NCBI GenBank assembly: GCA_017409785.1
Contig: JAFQSD010000002.1
Coordinates: forward strand, 350,597-414,596
Length of the DNA: 64,000 nucleotides
From: Bacilli bacterium
Lineage (GTDB): Bacteria; Bacillota_I; Bacilli_A; RF39; UBA660
Reading direction: 5' to 3'
How positions within the stretch are numbered: the stretch's first letter is position 1; every line of letters starts with the position of its first letter. The notes under the pieces are model-generated. The model made no database searches and was not told the origin of the DNA. It worked only from the letters and a program-made list of their open reading frames with translations. Made by a program: the position numbers and the translations under genes. Of the stretch, positions 8,160-16,294 are shown piece after piece.

Positions 8160-8933
8160 CTAATCATTAATTTTAATTGCTAAATCAAGTGCTAACAACA
8201 TAACTTCTTTCTTTTTATCAATATTAGTAAGACCAGATAAACTTCTTTCATCCCATTCAGTACTATCAAGATTATCACCTGCATAATAGAAAGTGAAATA
8301 ATCAACACCTAGTCTTTTTCCTACAGCTGCAATAACTGCACCTTCCATTTCAACACAAACCGCACCATTATTTTTAAAATATTCAATTTTTTCAGGTGTT
8401 TCTCTAAAGAATGCATCTGTTGTCCATGTATAACCTTTTGTATAATCAAACTTATATTTATCTAATACTTCTAAGAAATCATTTTCATATTTTAAATCAA
8501 TATCAATCATATCACTCGCTTCTTGATAATGATAACTTGTTCCTTCATCTCTAAAAGCTTTAGTAGGAATAATTATAGAACAGTCTTCAATTTTAGAATC
8601 AAGTACACCACAGTTTCCGAAAATTATAAATTTCTCTACTCCTTGCATATGTAATTCTTCCATATCTGCAGAAATCCAAGGACCACTAACACCAGCCATA
8701 AAGAAAGTTATATCTACTCCTTTATAATTTAAGATAAATACTTCTCTTTCTACATTAGCACATTTTAATAATCCAACTTCACGACATGAAAACTTTTGTA
8801 CTACATCATAAAATAGATGTCTTGAGAAAACTCCAACTGCTACTTTAGGTAATTTAATATTAGGGTCTTGACCCTCCTTAAATTTTATTCCTTTAGGTCT
8901 AATAAAACCTTCTTGTTCACTATATCTAATCAT
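8160..8933 (-). CDS. Nucleoside phosphorylase (uridine phosphorylase-like)
   Basis: PNP/UDP phosphorylase family enzyme, expected to split a nucleoside with phosphate into base and ribose-1-phosphate in salvage. Visible features are an early phosphate-binding segment near VGVFSRHLF, the central GVSGPWISADMEEL and FGNCGVLD loops, and the ribose-binding signature VCVEMEGAV (EMEGA). The ATG at 8933, preceded by AGGAGG, gives 257 residues, normal for the family. Uridine is the most likely substrate by overall resemblance but purine nucleosides cannot be excluded. Confidence 0.85.
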   Translation of the reverse strand: MIRYSEQEGFIRPKGIKFKEGQDPNIKLPKVAVGVFSRHLFYDVVQKFSCREVGLLKCANVEREVFILNYKGVDITFFMAGVSGPWISADMEELHMQGVEKFIIFGNCGVLDSKIEDCSIIIPTKAFRDEGTSYHYQEASDMIDIDLKYENDFLEVLDKYKFDYTKGYTWTTDAFFRETPEKIEYFKNNGAVCVEMEGAVIAAVGKRLGVDYFTFYYAGDNLDSTEWDERSLSGLTNIDKKKEVMLLALDLAIKIND

Positions 8934-8980
8934 ACTGATACCTCCTAACAAAATATCTATTAAAGAAATTATATCATAAA

Positions 8981-9005
8981 AAGAAAAAGACTATTATAAG
9001 TCTTT
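8981..9005 (-). terminator. Intrinsic terminator after the CotD-like gene
   Basis: On the minus strand AAAGACT, six-base loop, AGTCTTT, then a T-rich tract. Confidence 0.8.
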
Positions 9006-9339
9006 ATCTAAACTGACAACAAGAACCACATTGAACATTACTTACAGTATTTTCTTCACTGCAAGTATATACTGGTCTATAAGTATGTCTATATACATGA
9101 TGATTAATTATTCTGGTATGGATGGGACATGTGTGCGGAACTTCATGGACGTAAGTTCTATTAACAACTCTTTGTTGAACTGCTTCATTCATATTACCCA
9201 TCATATTTTGTTGTGGCATCATCATATTATTAGTTCCTACCATATTAGTATCAAATGTCATATCATTATTAATAACATTGTTATTGCCCACAATTGAATT
9301 ATCAAAACCATACTCTTGGTTTAATCCTTGATCAAACAT
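9004..9339 (-). CDS. CotD-like spore coat protein
   Basis: 111 residues. The C-terminal half, VNRTYVHEVPHTCPIHTR followed by INHHVYRHTYRPVYTC and several Cys, matches the CotD spore coat family, whose core is a VPHxHPxHTxxxxHH... pattern. The N-terminal half is Asn- and Met-rich low complexity, as in many coat proteins. AGGAGGTAAAG precedes the ATG. Upstream lies a CATAnnnTA element that would suit mother-cell sigma-K. It is expected in the inner coat of the spore. His/Cys richness also fits metal binding, but the family match is more specific. Confidence 0.8.
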   Translation of the reverse strand: MFDQGLNQEYGFDNSIVGNNNVINNDMTFDTNMVGTNNMMMPQQNMMGNMNEAVQQRVVNRTYVHEVPHTCPIHTRIINHHVYRHTYRPVYTCSEENTVSNVQCGSCCQFR

Positions 9340-9358
9340 AATTCTTTACCTCCTATAT

Positions 9359-9388
9359 TATATTATGCTATAAACATATTTTAGGTAC
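9359..9388 (-). promoter_or_regulatory. Possible sigma-K type promoter of the CotD-like gene
   Basis: On the minus strand GTACC (9384-9388), 16-base spacer, CATAATATA (9359-9367). The transcript would begin about 15 bases before the ribosome binding site. In Bacillus cotD is itself transcribed by sigma-K. Confidence 0.45.
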
Positions 9389-9392
9389 TAAA

Positions 9393-9422
9393 CAAAATAA
9401 AAACTACTATTACTAGTAGTTT
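9393..9422 (-). terminator. Intrinsic terminator after the ffh-linked gene
   Basis: On the minus strand AAACTACT, six-base loop, AGTAGTTT, followed by TTTATTTTG. Confidence 0.75.
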
Positions 9423-9425
9423 CTA

Positions 9426-9965
9426 TTATGATACAAATGAAGCTAAAATCTTATCAAATTCTAAAACTTCTAATTCATAGTTTTTAGTTTTTTCTGGAAC
9501 TGCAATAGCTACTTTAACATCCATAATATCACGATAACTAACTCCAATTTCTTGTAAATCAGCATCTAAATTTTCCGCTAAAAATCCCTTATTGCATTTC
9601 TTTATTTCGTTATAAGCATTCTCTAAAGCTAAAATACTATCAAAAGTTAAATAAGTATATTTACTTCCATCTTTTTTCCACGAATATAGTTGTAGTAATC
9701 TACTAACGCCAGCTTCTTGAACTTGCATAATAACAACACACTCATCAAGAACAGCACCACTAGATTTAGTTACTACATCCTTAGTCTTCTTCTCAGATTG
9801 AAATTCTACATTACCAAATTCATCATAAGAAATATTTGAAACAGCACTTCCTAAAAATCCTATTTCAAGACAATCTCCTACTCTTTCAGCAATTGTCTCT
9901 AATACATCTACTTTTTCTTCATAACTAGCACCATCAACTAGTTTTCTAACTTCACTTATATTCAT
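9426..9965 (-). CDS. Conserved-looking cytoplasmic protein, unknown, after ffh
   Basis: 179 residues, soluble, mixed alpha/beta, no membrane segment and no motif I recognise. It opens with a short helical part (MNISEVRKLVDGASYEEKVDVLETIAERVG), then a beta-rich stretch (CVVIMQVQEAGVSRLLQLYSW). It begins 9 bases after the ffh stop with TAGGAGG as ribosome binding site, so it is translated from the ffh transcript. rpsP often follows ffh in Bacilli; this gene is not rpsP. Confidence 0.75.
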   Translation of the reverse strand: MNISEVRKLVDGASYEEKVDVLETIAERVGDCLEIGFLGSAVSNISYDEFGNVEFQSEKKTKDVVTKSSGAVLDECVVIMQVQEAGVSRLLQLYSWKKDGSKYTYLTFDSILALENAYNEIKKCNKGFLAENLDADLQEIGVSYRDIMDVKVAIAVPEKTKNYELEVLEFDKILASFVS

Positions 9966-9974
9966 ATATTCCTC

Positions 9975-11282
9975 CTAAAATGGTAATTTCATATTACCAT
10001 TAGTCATTTGTTTCATCATCTTTTTCATTTGATCAAATTGTTGTAATAATCTATTAACCTCTTGAACACTTCTTCCACTTCCAGCAGCAATTCTTGTCTT
10101 ACGACTTGCCTTAATTATCTCTGGATTTCTTCTCTCTTTTGGAGTCATAGATAAAACAATAGCCTCAATATGCGCAAGTTGTTTAGGATCAATTTCTATA
10201 TTTGTTAATCCCATCTTTTGTGCACCAGGAATCATTTTAATAAGTTTTTCTAATGGCCCAAGTTTTTTTACTTGTTTCATTGTTGATAAAAAGTCTTCTA
10301 AATCAAATTTTCCTTGTTGCATTCTCTTAGCAGTTTTTTCTGCTTCCTTTTCATCAATAACTTCAGTAGCTTTTTCAACAAGTGAAATGATATCACCCAT
10401 TCCTAAAATTCTACCAGCCATTCTTTCTGGATCAAACATTTCTAATCCATCTAGTTTTTCAGATGTACCCATAAATTTAATAGGTACATTAGTTAAATGT
10501 CTAACTGATAAAGCAACTCCACCTCTAGTATCTCCATCTAATTTAGTTAAGATAACACCAGTAAGTGGTAATTTATCATTAAAACCAGTAATTACGTTAA
10601 TTGCATCTTGTCCCATCATAGAATCAATTACTAATAATATTTCATCAGGATTAACTTCATTCTTAATATTATCAAGTTCATCCATTAATTCTTCATCAAT
10701 ATGAAGTCTACCAGCAGTATCAATTAAAACATAATCATAACCATTATCTTTAGCATGCTTAATACCATTTAAAGCAATTTTTACAGGATCATTTTTTCCT
10801 TCATCATAAACTTCTATTCCAAGTTGTTTACCTAATTGTTTTAATTGATCAATTGCGGCAGGACGATAAACGTCACAAGCCACAAGTAATGGTTTTTTAC
10901 TATGTTTTTTTCTTAAAAAATTAGCTAGTTTTCCAATAGTTGTAGTTTTACCAGAACCTTGAAGTCCAACTAACATTAATGTAGCAGGATTACCTTTTGT
11001 ATTAAGTGGAGCACTTTCTCCACCTAATAATTCAGTTAATTCATCTTTAACAATCTTAACAAATAAATCTCCTGGATTAATACTACTAGCAACTTCTTCA
11101 CCAAGTGCTTTTTCTTTAACTGTATTTGTAAATTCTTTTACTACTTTATAATTAACATCTGCTTCTAATAATGCTAAACGTATTTCACGCATCATATCAG
11201 AAATATTATCTTCAGTTATTTTTCCATAACCTTTTATCTTATGAATAGCATTTTGTAATCTTTCTCCTAAATTTTCAAACAT
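9975..11282 (-). CDS. ffh: Signal recognition particle GTPase Ffh (SRP54)
   Basis: Binds signal sequences of nascent membrane and secreted proteins and docks on FtsY. Domain order is complete: N helical bundle (1-90), NG GTPase with GLQGSGKTTTIGKLA (G1), DVYRPAAIDQL, DTAGRLHID (G3) and TKLDGDTRGG (G4), then a methionine-rich M domain ending QFDQMKKMMKQMTNG. The ATG at 11282 (MFENLGERLQ) with AGGTGAT upstream gives 435 residues, normal. It has its own terminator-promoter boundary upstream but clusters with ftsY and ylxM. Confidence 0.97.
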   Translation of the reverse strand: MFENLGERLQNAIHKIKGYGKITEDNISDMMREIRLALLEADVNYKVVKEFTNTVKEKALGEEVASSINPGDLFVKIVKDELTELLGGESAPLNTKGNPATLMLVGLQGSGKTTTIGKLANFLRKKHSKKPLLVACDVYRPAAIDQLKQLGKQLGIEVYDEGKNDPVKIALNGIKHAKDNGYDYVLIDTAGRLHIDEELMDELDNIKNEVNPDEILLVIDSMMGQDAINVITGFNDKLPLTGVILTKLDGDTRGGVALSVRHLTNVPIKFMGTSEKLDGLEMFDPERMAGRILGMGDIISLVEKATEVIDEKEAEKTAKRMQQGKFDLEDFLSTMKQVKKLGPLEKLIKMIPGAQKMGLTNIEIDPKQLAHIEAIVLSMTPKERRNPEIIKASRKTRIAAGSGRSVQEVNRLLQQFDQMKKMMKQMTNGNMKLPF

Positions 11283-11300
11283 TATAATCACCTATTCCTT

Positions 11301-11329
11301 ATTATAACAAAAAACAGTGGATTTCTCCA
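11301..11329 (-). promoter_or_regulatory. Extended -10 promoter of ffh
   Basis: On the minus strand TGGAGA (11324-11329), 17-base spacer, TATAAT (11301-11306) with TG one base before it. It overlaps the terminator of the upstream ATPase gene. Confidence 0.5.
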
Positions 11330-11331
11330 CT
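11309..11331 (-). terminator. Intrinsic terminator after the HerA-like gene
   Basis: On the minus strand AGTGGA, tetraloop GAAA, TCCACT, then GTTTTTT. Confidence 0.75.
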
Positions 11332-11341
11332 ATTTTATTTA

Positions 11342-14284
11342 TTACCCATTATTAACAAATGATACTAATGCAGGTCCAGAATTAAATTGATTATTATCTC
11401 CTCCACTAGGTGGATTACTATCTCCACCAAAACTCATTCCTGTTGGAGGAGCAAACCCATCATTTCCATGAGATCTATTATCAATATTATTTATTTCTTC
11501 CATTGGATTAAACTCTCCACTAGAAGAACTATTATTCATATTATTAAATTCCGGTTGCCCAAATGAATCATTTGTAGGTACATTAGTCATTACATTATTA
11601 ACGGGTGGCATCATATTGTTATTATTAAAGTTAACTAAACCACCATTATTAGTATTAGCACCAGCATTTAAATCAACTAAATTTGGTGAAGCAAAATTAT
11701 TATTTTGCATTGGTGGATTTCCACTTAAACTACTTGGTTCAGTATTAACAAAGCTAACACCACCACTTGTAGAATTATCTTCCTCATCACCAGATCCAGT
11801 GTTTTCAAATAAATTTGTGTTTACTTCTGGCGCAGCCATAACACTAACTGCAGAAGTTACATTAGGACCAGTTGGTTTACTACCTACTGCAGCTGGGAAA
11901 ACACTATGGTTTCCTTGTGGCATTGCAGGAGCTGCCATCACATTATTAGCAGGTGGAGCCATATTATTATTTCCACCAGTTGGTGCATTAAATGACACCA
12001 ATGAATTTACTGGATTATTAGCTTGTTCCATAGCAGGTTCTTCTTTCTTCTCTGGAACAGTACCAGGATTAAATGATACTAATGAAGGTGTTCCCATATC
12101 TACTGGAGCACTTCCTCCTGTATTATTATTAAAGTTAACAATCGAAATACCTTGTTCACCTCCAGGAACCATTGCTGGTTCACTCTTAGGAACTTGAGGA
12201 ATTTCTACTTTATTGGTATCTACTGAAGAATTATTTTCTCCATTTAAATTAATTAAACTTACACCAGAATCTGTTGTAGGCATCTTAATTTCTTCTGTTT
12301 GAGTTGCTTCTGATGCCTTTGGAATTTCAACTAATCCAAACTCACCAGCATGCATTCCTGAATCATCAGTTGTATCAGACATCTTAACTAAAGCTTCACT
12401 AGGATTATCATTAGTTTTCATATCCGTTGGTGCTGCTAAATCATTTAATGGACTAAATACACTATTATTTGGTACTGAATCTACAGATGCAAAACCACTT
12501 TCATTAGGAGCAACCATAGTTCCAAGAGCAGAACCTCCACCCCAGAATGATACAACATCACAGTTACCACTCCATGGAGCTGGATCAGGCATTTCCATTC
12601 TTACAATCATCGGAATTTTAAATGCACTACCGAATCCTAAACAAGTACCAGATTGTAATGTCTTTTGTTTTTCAATAATTTCATCACTAATATTAGGTAC
12701 CATTTTTCTAATATACTCAACATCAACCGGGTGGTTCATCTTAAATATTAAGAAATTTGAACATTGAGAAATAACAGTATCAGAAAGTTCAACAGGTCTT
12801 TGAGTAATAATACCAAGAATTACTCCATACTTACGTCCTTCTTTAGCAATTCTTTCAAATATGTTATATCCAATTAAGAATCTATCATTATCATTTTGAA
12901 TATATCTATGAGCTTCTTCAATAACTAAATGGAAAGGATTACTTGCCCTTTCAGTAAGCCCCTTAGAATAATCAAATATTAATCTAGAATAAATTTTTGT
13001 AATAACCTTTGCAAAATCATCATCAACATCATCTAAGTTAATATTAACGAATTGATATTTCATTCCATCTCCATTAACTAATGATCTTAAATATTCTTCA
13101 ATTGTCATATAATTTTTAACATCAAAGAATTTTGCATTATTACTAACAATAAGTGAATGTAGTCTAACCTTTAAAGTAACTGCGTCACCATATGTATTTT
13201 TATTTCTTAACCAACCTTCACTAATTAAAGTAAAGTTAAGAGCTTTTTCCAATGTATCTAATGTATAAAATACACCAGTACTTGGTTCATATGCATCTAA
13301 TTCATCATCAATAAATGATGAAACATATTCAGTAATTAATACACTTTCAGTAAAATTACCACTATTGTCAATTAAGAAACACTCTCTAAACTTTCTTGTA
13401 TAACCAAGTCCTTGTACAACTGCCTCTAAATTAAATTGAGGAGTTGAACAACTAGCTAATACTGAGAAAATTTCATTTCTCTTATTTGGACCAGATTCAT
13501 TAGTATAAAGAATCGTCATAATTGCTTTAGCAATCAAATGGTTCTTATAGTTATTTGAATCCATATCTTTTTGTGAGAAAACTAAAGCCAATTTTCTCAT
13601 TCTTTCAACAATTGGTAATTGTGAATGTGAAGTACATTGTAATAATAAAGCTAAATCAGCTTCATTTAATAAATAAATTGGAATACGTAATTTTTCATTT
13701 TTACCATCTTTATCATTAGTAGTAATAAATCTATAATGATAACTTGGATTAATAGAATGTAAATTACTAAATGCATTATAATATTCTCCAGAAGAATCAA
13801 TCATTATAATATTAGCATTACAAGGATTTAATCTTGTATCATGGAACATATTTTGGAATAGTCTTGAAATACCACAAGATTTTCCGGAACCAGAGTTACC
13901 CATAATAGCAAAGTGTCCACTAAAGAAGTTATTAACATCCAAATAAACTGGTTTTCCTTCATAGAATGGTGTATTACCAAGAGGCATATATCCTTGTTCA
14001 TCTTTACCTGTAATAAGTAAAATTTCATCATCATTAATAACACGAATTGTTGCATCAAGTCGTGGTTTTCTTATTGTACCGCCTAAAAATCTTCCATTAA
14101 CGATTTCACCTAAAAAACTAGCTGTAACAGTATCACCATTAACATCGTTAACTTCACCCATAACTTTTTTTGTTGCATCTTCAAAAACAATATGAAGATT
14201 CATCAAGTTCATAGTTACTTTTTCACCATCTTTTAATTTGATAGTTGCACCATGATCACTAATAAAGACAATTTTATCAAACAT
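11342..14284 (-). CDS. HerA/DUF87-type ATPase with long Asn-rich repeat tail
   Basis: 980 residues. Residues 1 to about 585 form a HerA/FtsK-like hexameric ATPase: an N-terminal beta-barrel (1-120), Walker A GNSGSGKS (129-136), Walker B LVIEEAHR (453-460) and a downstream ITQRP segment near 493, as in DUF87/HerA proteins. Such ATPases translocate DNA or act on protein substrates. Residues 590-980 are Asn/Pro/Gly-rich and disordered-looking, with at least eight short copies of a (L/I)V(S/N)FN-like motif. It has its own promoter and lies between ylxM and ffh. HerA in archaea and phage-defence loci pairs with the nuclease NurA; none is seen here. Function unassigned. Confidence 0.85.
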   Translation of the reverse strand: MFDKIVFISDHGATIKLKDGEKVTMNLMNLHIVFEDATKKVMGEVNDVNGDTVTASFLGEIVNGRFLGGTIRKPRLDATIRVINDDEILLITGKDEQGYMPLGNTPFYEGKPVYLDVNNFFSGHFAIMGNSGSGKSCGISRLFQNMFHDTRLNPCNANIIMIDSSGEYYNAFSNLHSINPSYHYRFITTNDKDGKNEKLRIPIYLLNEADLALLLQCTSHSQLPIVERMRKLALVFSQKDMDSNNYKNHLIAKAIMTILYTNESGPNKRNEIFSVLASCSTPQFNLEAVVQGLGYTRKFRECFLIDNSGNFTESVLITEYVSSFIDDELDAYEPSTGVFYTLDTLEKALNFTLISEGWLRNKNTYGDAVTLKVRLHSLIVSNNAKFFDVKNYMTIEEYLRSLVNGDGMKYQFVNINLDDVDDDFAKVITKIYSRLIFDYSKGLTERASNPFHLVIEEAHRYIQNDNDRFLIGYNIFERIAKEGRKYGVILGIITQRPVELSDTVISQCSNFLIFKMNHPVDVEYIRKMVPNISDEIIEKQKTLQSGTCLGFGSAFKIPMIVRMEMPDPAPWSGNCDVVSFWGGGSALGTMVAPNESGFASVDSVPNNSVFSPLNDLAAPTDMKTNDNPSEALVKMSDTTDDSGMHAGEFGLVEIPKASEATQTEEIKMPTTDSGVSLINLNGENNSSVDTNKVEIPQVPKSEPAMVPGGEQGISIVNFNNNTGGSAPVDMGTPSLVSFNPGTVPEKKEEPAMEQANNPVNSLVSFNAPTGGNNNMAPPANNVMAAPAMPQGNHSVFPAAVGSKPTGPNVTSAVSVMAAPEVNTNLFENTGSGDEEDNSTSGGVSFVNTEPSSLSGNPPMQNNNFASPNLVDLNAGANTNNGGLVNFNNNNMMPPVNNVMTNVPTNDSFGQPEFNNMNNSSSSGEFNPMEEINNIDNRSHGNDGFAPPTGMSFGGDSNPPSGGDNNQFNSGPALVSFVNNG

Positions 14285-14338
14285 GCATAACTACCCCTTC
14301 CAGTTTACTATTCTTTTTACCCTATCTTATACTATTTA

Positions 14339-14367
14339 ATTATACATTTTTTTAAACGTTTTTACAA
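14339..14367 (-). promoter_or_regulatory. Promoter of the HerA-like gene
   Basis: On the minus strand TTGTAA (14362-14367), 17-base spacer, TATAAT (14339-14344). It starts just after the ylxM terminator. Confidence 0.65.
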
Positions 14368-14368
14368 G

Positions 14369-14396
14369 AAAAAAAGATAAGAATAATATCTTATCT
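14369..14396 (-). terminator. Intrinsic terminator after ylxM
   Basis: On the minus strand AGATAAGA, six-base loop, TCTTATCT, then a T run. It overlaps the ylxM stop. Confidence 0.8.
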
Positions 14397-14688
14397 AAAA
14401 TAATTCATTAAGTTCATTTTTTAAAGTATCATCAGATACTTTTTCAATTAATTTTTCTAGTTTTTCTCTTTTCTCATGTAACTTCAAAATACTTTCATAT
14501 TCTTTTAACTTATCAGTAACAATATGTATTTGTTTAAATATAGCATTTCTACTCACATCATAGTTTTCTGCCATTTCTGAAAAACTAAGGTTATTAAAAT
14601 AATAATCTTCAAAATATTCTCTTTGCTTATCAGTTAAAAGTCCACTATATAAATCATATAACTCATTAAAATATAATACTTCTTCCAT
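14395..14688 (-). CDS. ylxM: YlxM family SRP-associated helix-turn-helix protein
   Basis: 97 residues with a sigma-70 region 4-like helix-turn-helix: LYSGLLTDKQREYFEDYY, then NLSFSEMAENYDVSRNAIFKQIH and a charged helical tail. This is the UPF0122/YlxM family, which in Bacilli sits beside ffh and ftsY and is reported to influence SRP activity. Here it ends the ftsY transcript and is separated from ffh by the HerA-like gene, which interrupts the usual ylxM-ffh neighbourhood. Confidence 0.92.
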   Translation of the reverse strand: MEEVLYFNELYDLYSGLLTDKQREYFEDYYFNNLSFSEMAENYDVSRNAIFKQIHIVTDKLKEYESILKLHEKREKLEKLIEKVSDDTLKNELNELF

Positions 14689-14689
14689 A

Positions 14690-15043
14690 CTACACTCCTA
14701 ACAATAACAATATATCAAATATAATTAATATTGCTCCTACAATATAGTAAACCCAAGCAAACTTAGGCCTATCATAAATAATTTTATTATTATATCCAAT
14801 AATAATCATTGTAATACCAAGAATAATTTGTAAGAAATGCCAAGCACTTTTATCGAATAAATACCAAATTAATACAATAACAGTTAATATTGTAAAAACT
14901 ACTTGTAAATCAACAAACAAAATATTAAATCTATTTATTTTACTTATACCATTATTATCATTTTTCTTTTTTTCCACAACTTTTGTTGATTTCTTTTTAG
15001 TACTTTTCTTTTCTTCTTTTACTTCTTCTTTCTTCTTTGCCAT
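14690..15043 (-). CDS. Small membrane protein between ftsY and ylxM, unknown
   Basis: 117 residues: a very basic Lys/Glu-rich head (1-32), then three hydrophobic helices (about 40-62, 68-86, 93-115). No family recognised. It begins 8 bases after the ftsY stop (AGGTGATAAT before ATG) and ends one base before the ylxM start, so it is translated from the ftsY message. The position suggests a link to membrane targeting, but that is only context. Confidence 0.75.
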   Translation of the reverse strand: MAKKKEEVKEEKKSTKKKSTKVVEKKKNDNNGISKINRFNILFVDLQVVFTILTVIVLIWYLFDKSAWHFLQIILGITMIIIGYNNKIIYDRPKFAWVYYIVGAILIIFDILLLLGV

Positions 15044-15051
15044 ATTATCAC

Positions 15052-16140
15052 CTACATCATATCTTTAAATAATCCATAAATATATTTTTCAATATCAAAT
15101 ACTTGTAAATCTTCTTTAGCTTCACCTAATCCAATATATTTAACAGGAATACCAACAGTTTCTTTAATAGCAAGAACAATTCCACCTTTAGCAGTACCAT
15201 CTAATTTAGTAAGTACTATTCCAGTAATATTGGTAATTTCTTTAAAGGCTTTAGCCTGACTTATACCATTTTGTCCAGTAGTAGCATCAATAACTAATAA
15301 TGTTTCGGTTGCTCCACCTTCAATTTGACCATCTATTACTTTATTCATCTTTTCTAATTCTTTCATTAGATTAACTTTATTTTGAAGTCTACCAGCTGTA
15401 TCAATTAATACAACATCATAATTTTCATTCTTAGCCATTTGTAATCCATCATAAACAACGCTTGCTGGATCAGCACCTTCTTCTTTTCCATAGAAACCTA
15501 CATCTATCTTTTCACTCCACTCTTTTAATTGAGCAGTAGCTCCAGCTCTAAATGTATCAGCAGCAACTAATAAGACTTTTTTACCATCATTCTTTAATTG
15601 ATATCCAATCTTACCAATAGTAGTTGTTTTACCAACACCATTAACACCTACAAAAAGTATTGCAGTTGGACCATTTTCATTAAATGTTAATTTACTTGTT
15701 AAAACTGAATCATTAACATAAATAATAAATAATTCATCAACGATAATTTCTTTTAGCATTTCAGGGTCATCTAATTTTTCATCTCTAACTCTATCTCTTA
15801 ATCTATCAATAAATTCCATTACAGTATTAACACCAATATCTGCCATAATTAAAATTTCTTCTAATTCGTCAAAATATTCATCTGTAACTTTTTTATAGCG
15901 ATTAGTAAGTTCTGCTAATTTAGAAACAAAACCTTGTCTTGATTTAGTTAATCCTTTTTCATAAACCTTAACATTATTATTTTTAGGTTCTTCCTTTTTC
16001 TTTTCAACTTTCTTTTCTTTTTTTACTACGACTTCTTCTTCATCTGAAGATTCTTCTTCTACTTCTGTTTCAATTATTTCTTCTTCTACTGTTTCTTCTT
16101 TTTTTTGAAACATACTCTTAATTTTACTAAATAATCCCAT
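15052..16140 (-). CDS. ftsY: SRP receptor GTPase FtsY
   Basis: Membrane-associated receptor that receives the Ffh-ribosome complex. After a short amphipathic start comes a strongly charged A region (EEE.. and KKK.. runs, 15-55), then the NG domain: GVNGVGKTTTIGKIG, ADTFRAGATAQLKEW, DTAGRLQNKVNLMKEL and TKLDGTAKGG. It ends FDIEKYIYGLFKDM. At 362 residues it is typical for Bacilli. First gene of the ftsY-117aa-ylxM transcript, with a promoter just upstream. Confidence 0.97.
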   Translation of the reverse strand: MGLFSKIKSMFQKKEETVEEEIIETEVEEESSDEEEVVVKKEKKVEKKKEEPKNNNVKVYEKGLTKSRQGFVSKLAELTNRYKKVTDEYFDELEEILIMADIGVNTVMEFIDRLRDRVRDEKLDDPEMLKEIIVDELFIIYVNDSVLTSKLTFNENGPTAILFVGVNGVGKTTTIGKIGYQLKNDGKKVLLVAADTFRAGATAQLKEWSEKIDVGFYGKEEGADPASVVYDGLQMAKNENYDVVLIDTAGRLQNKVNLMKELEKMNKVIDGQIEGGATETLLVIDATTGQNGISQAKAFKEITNITGIVLTKLDGTAKGGIVLAIKETVGIPVKYIGLGEAKEDLQVFDIEKYIYGLFKDMM

Positions 16141-16156
16141 TTATATCACCAAATTT

Positions 16157-16185
16157 ATTTTATCATATAACCACTTTATTTACAA
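16157..16185 (-). promoter_or_regulatory. Promoter of the ftsY operon
   Basis: On the minus strand TTGTAA (16180-16185), 17-base spacer, TAAAAT (16157-16162) with TG one base upstream (extended -10). Confidence 0.6.
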
Positions 16186-16219
16186 AGAAATACATTAATT
16201 TATTCATATATAGAACACC

Positions 16220-16248
16220 TAGACAAATCAAAAAAAATATAGTATAAT
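16220..16248 (+). promoter_or_regulatory. Promoter of the RNase J gene
   Basis: TAGACA (16220-16225), 17-base spacer, TATAAT (16243-16248). Diverges from the ftsY promoter. Confidence 0.65.
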
Positions 16249-16294
16249 TTCATAGTTAGTTCTTTATATATTAAATTAAATGAAAGGAGTTATT

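Noticed and set aside
11616..12197. 193-codon plus-strand frame opposite the HerA-like tail
   Set aside because: Low-complexity antisense of the Asn/Pro/Gly-rich tail; no ribosome binding site.
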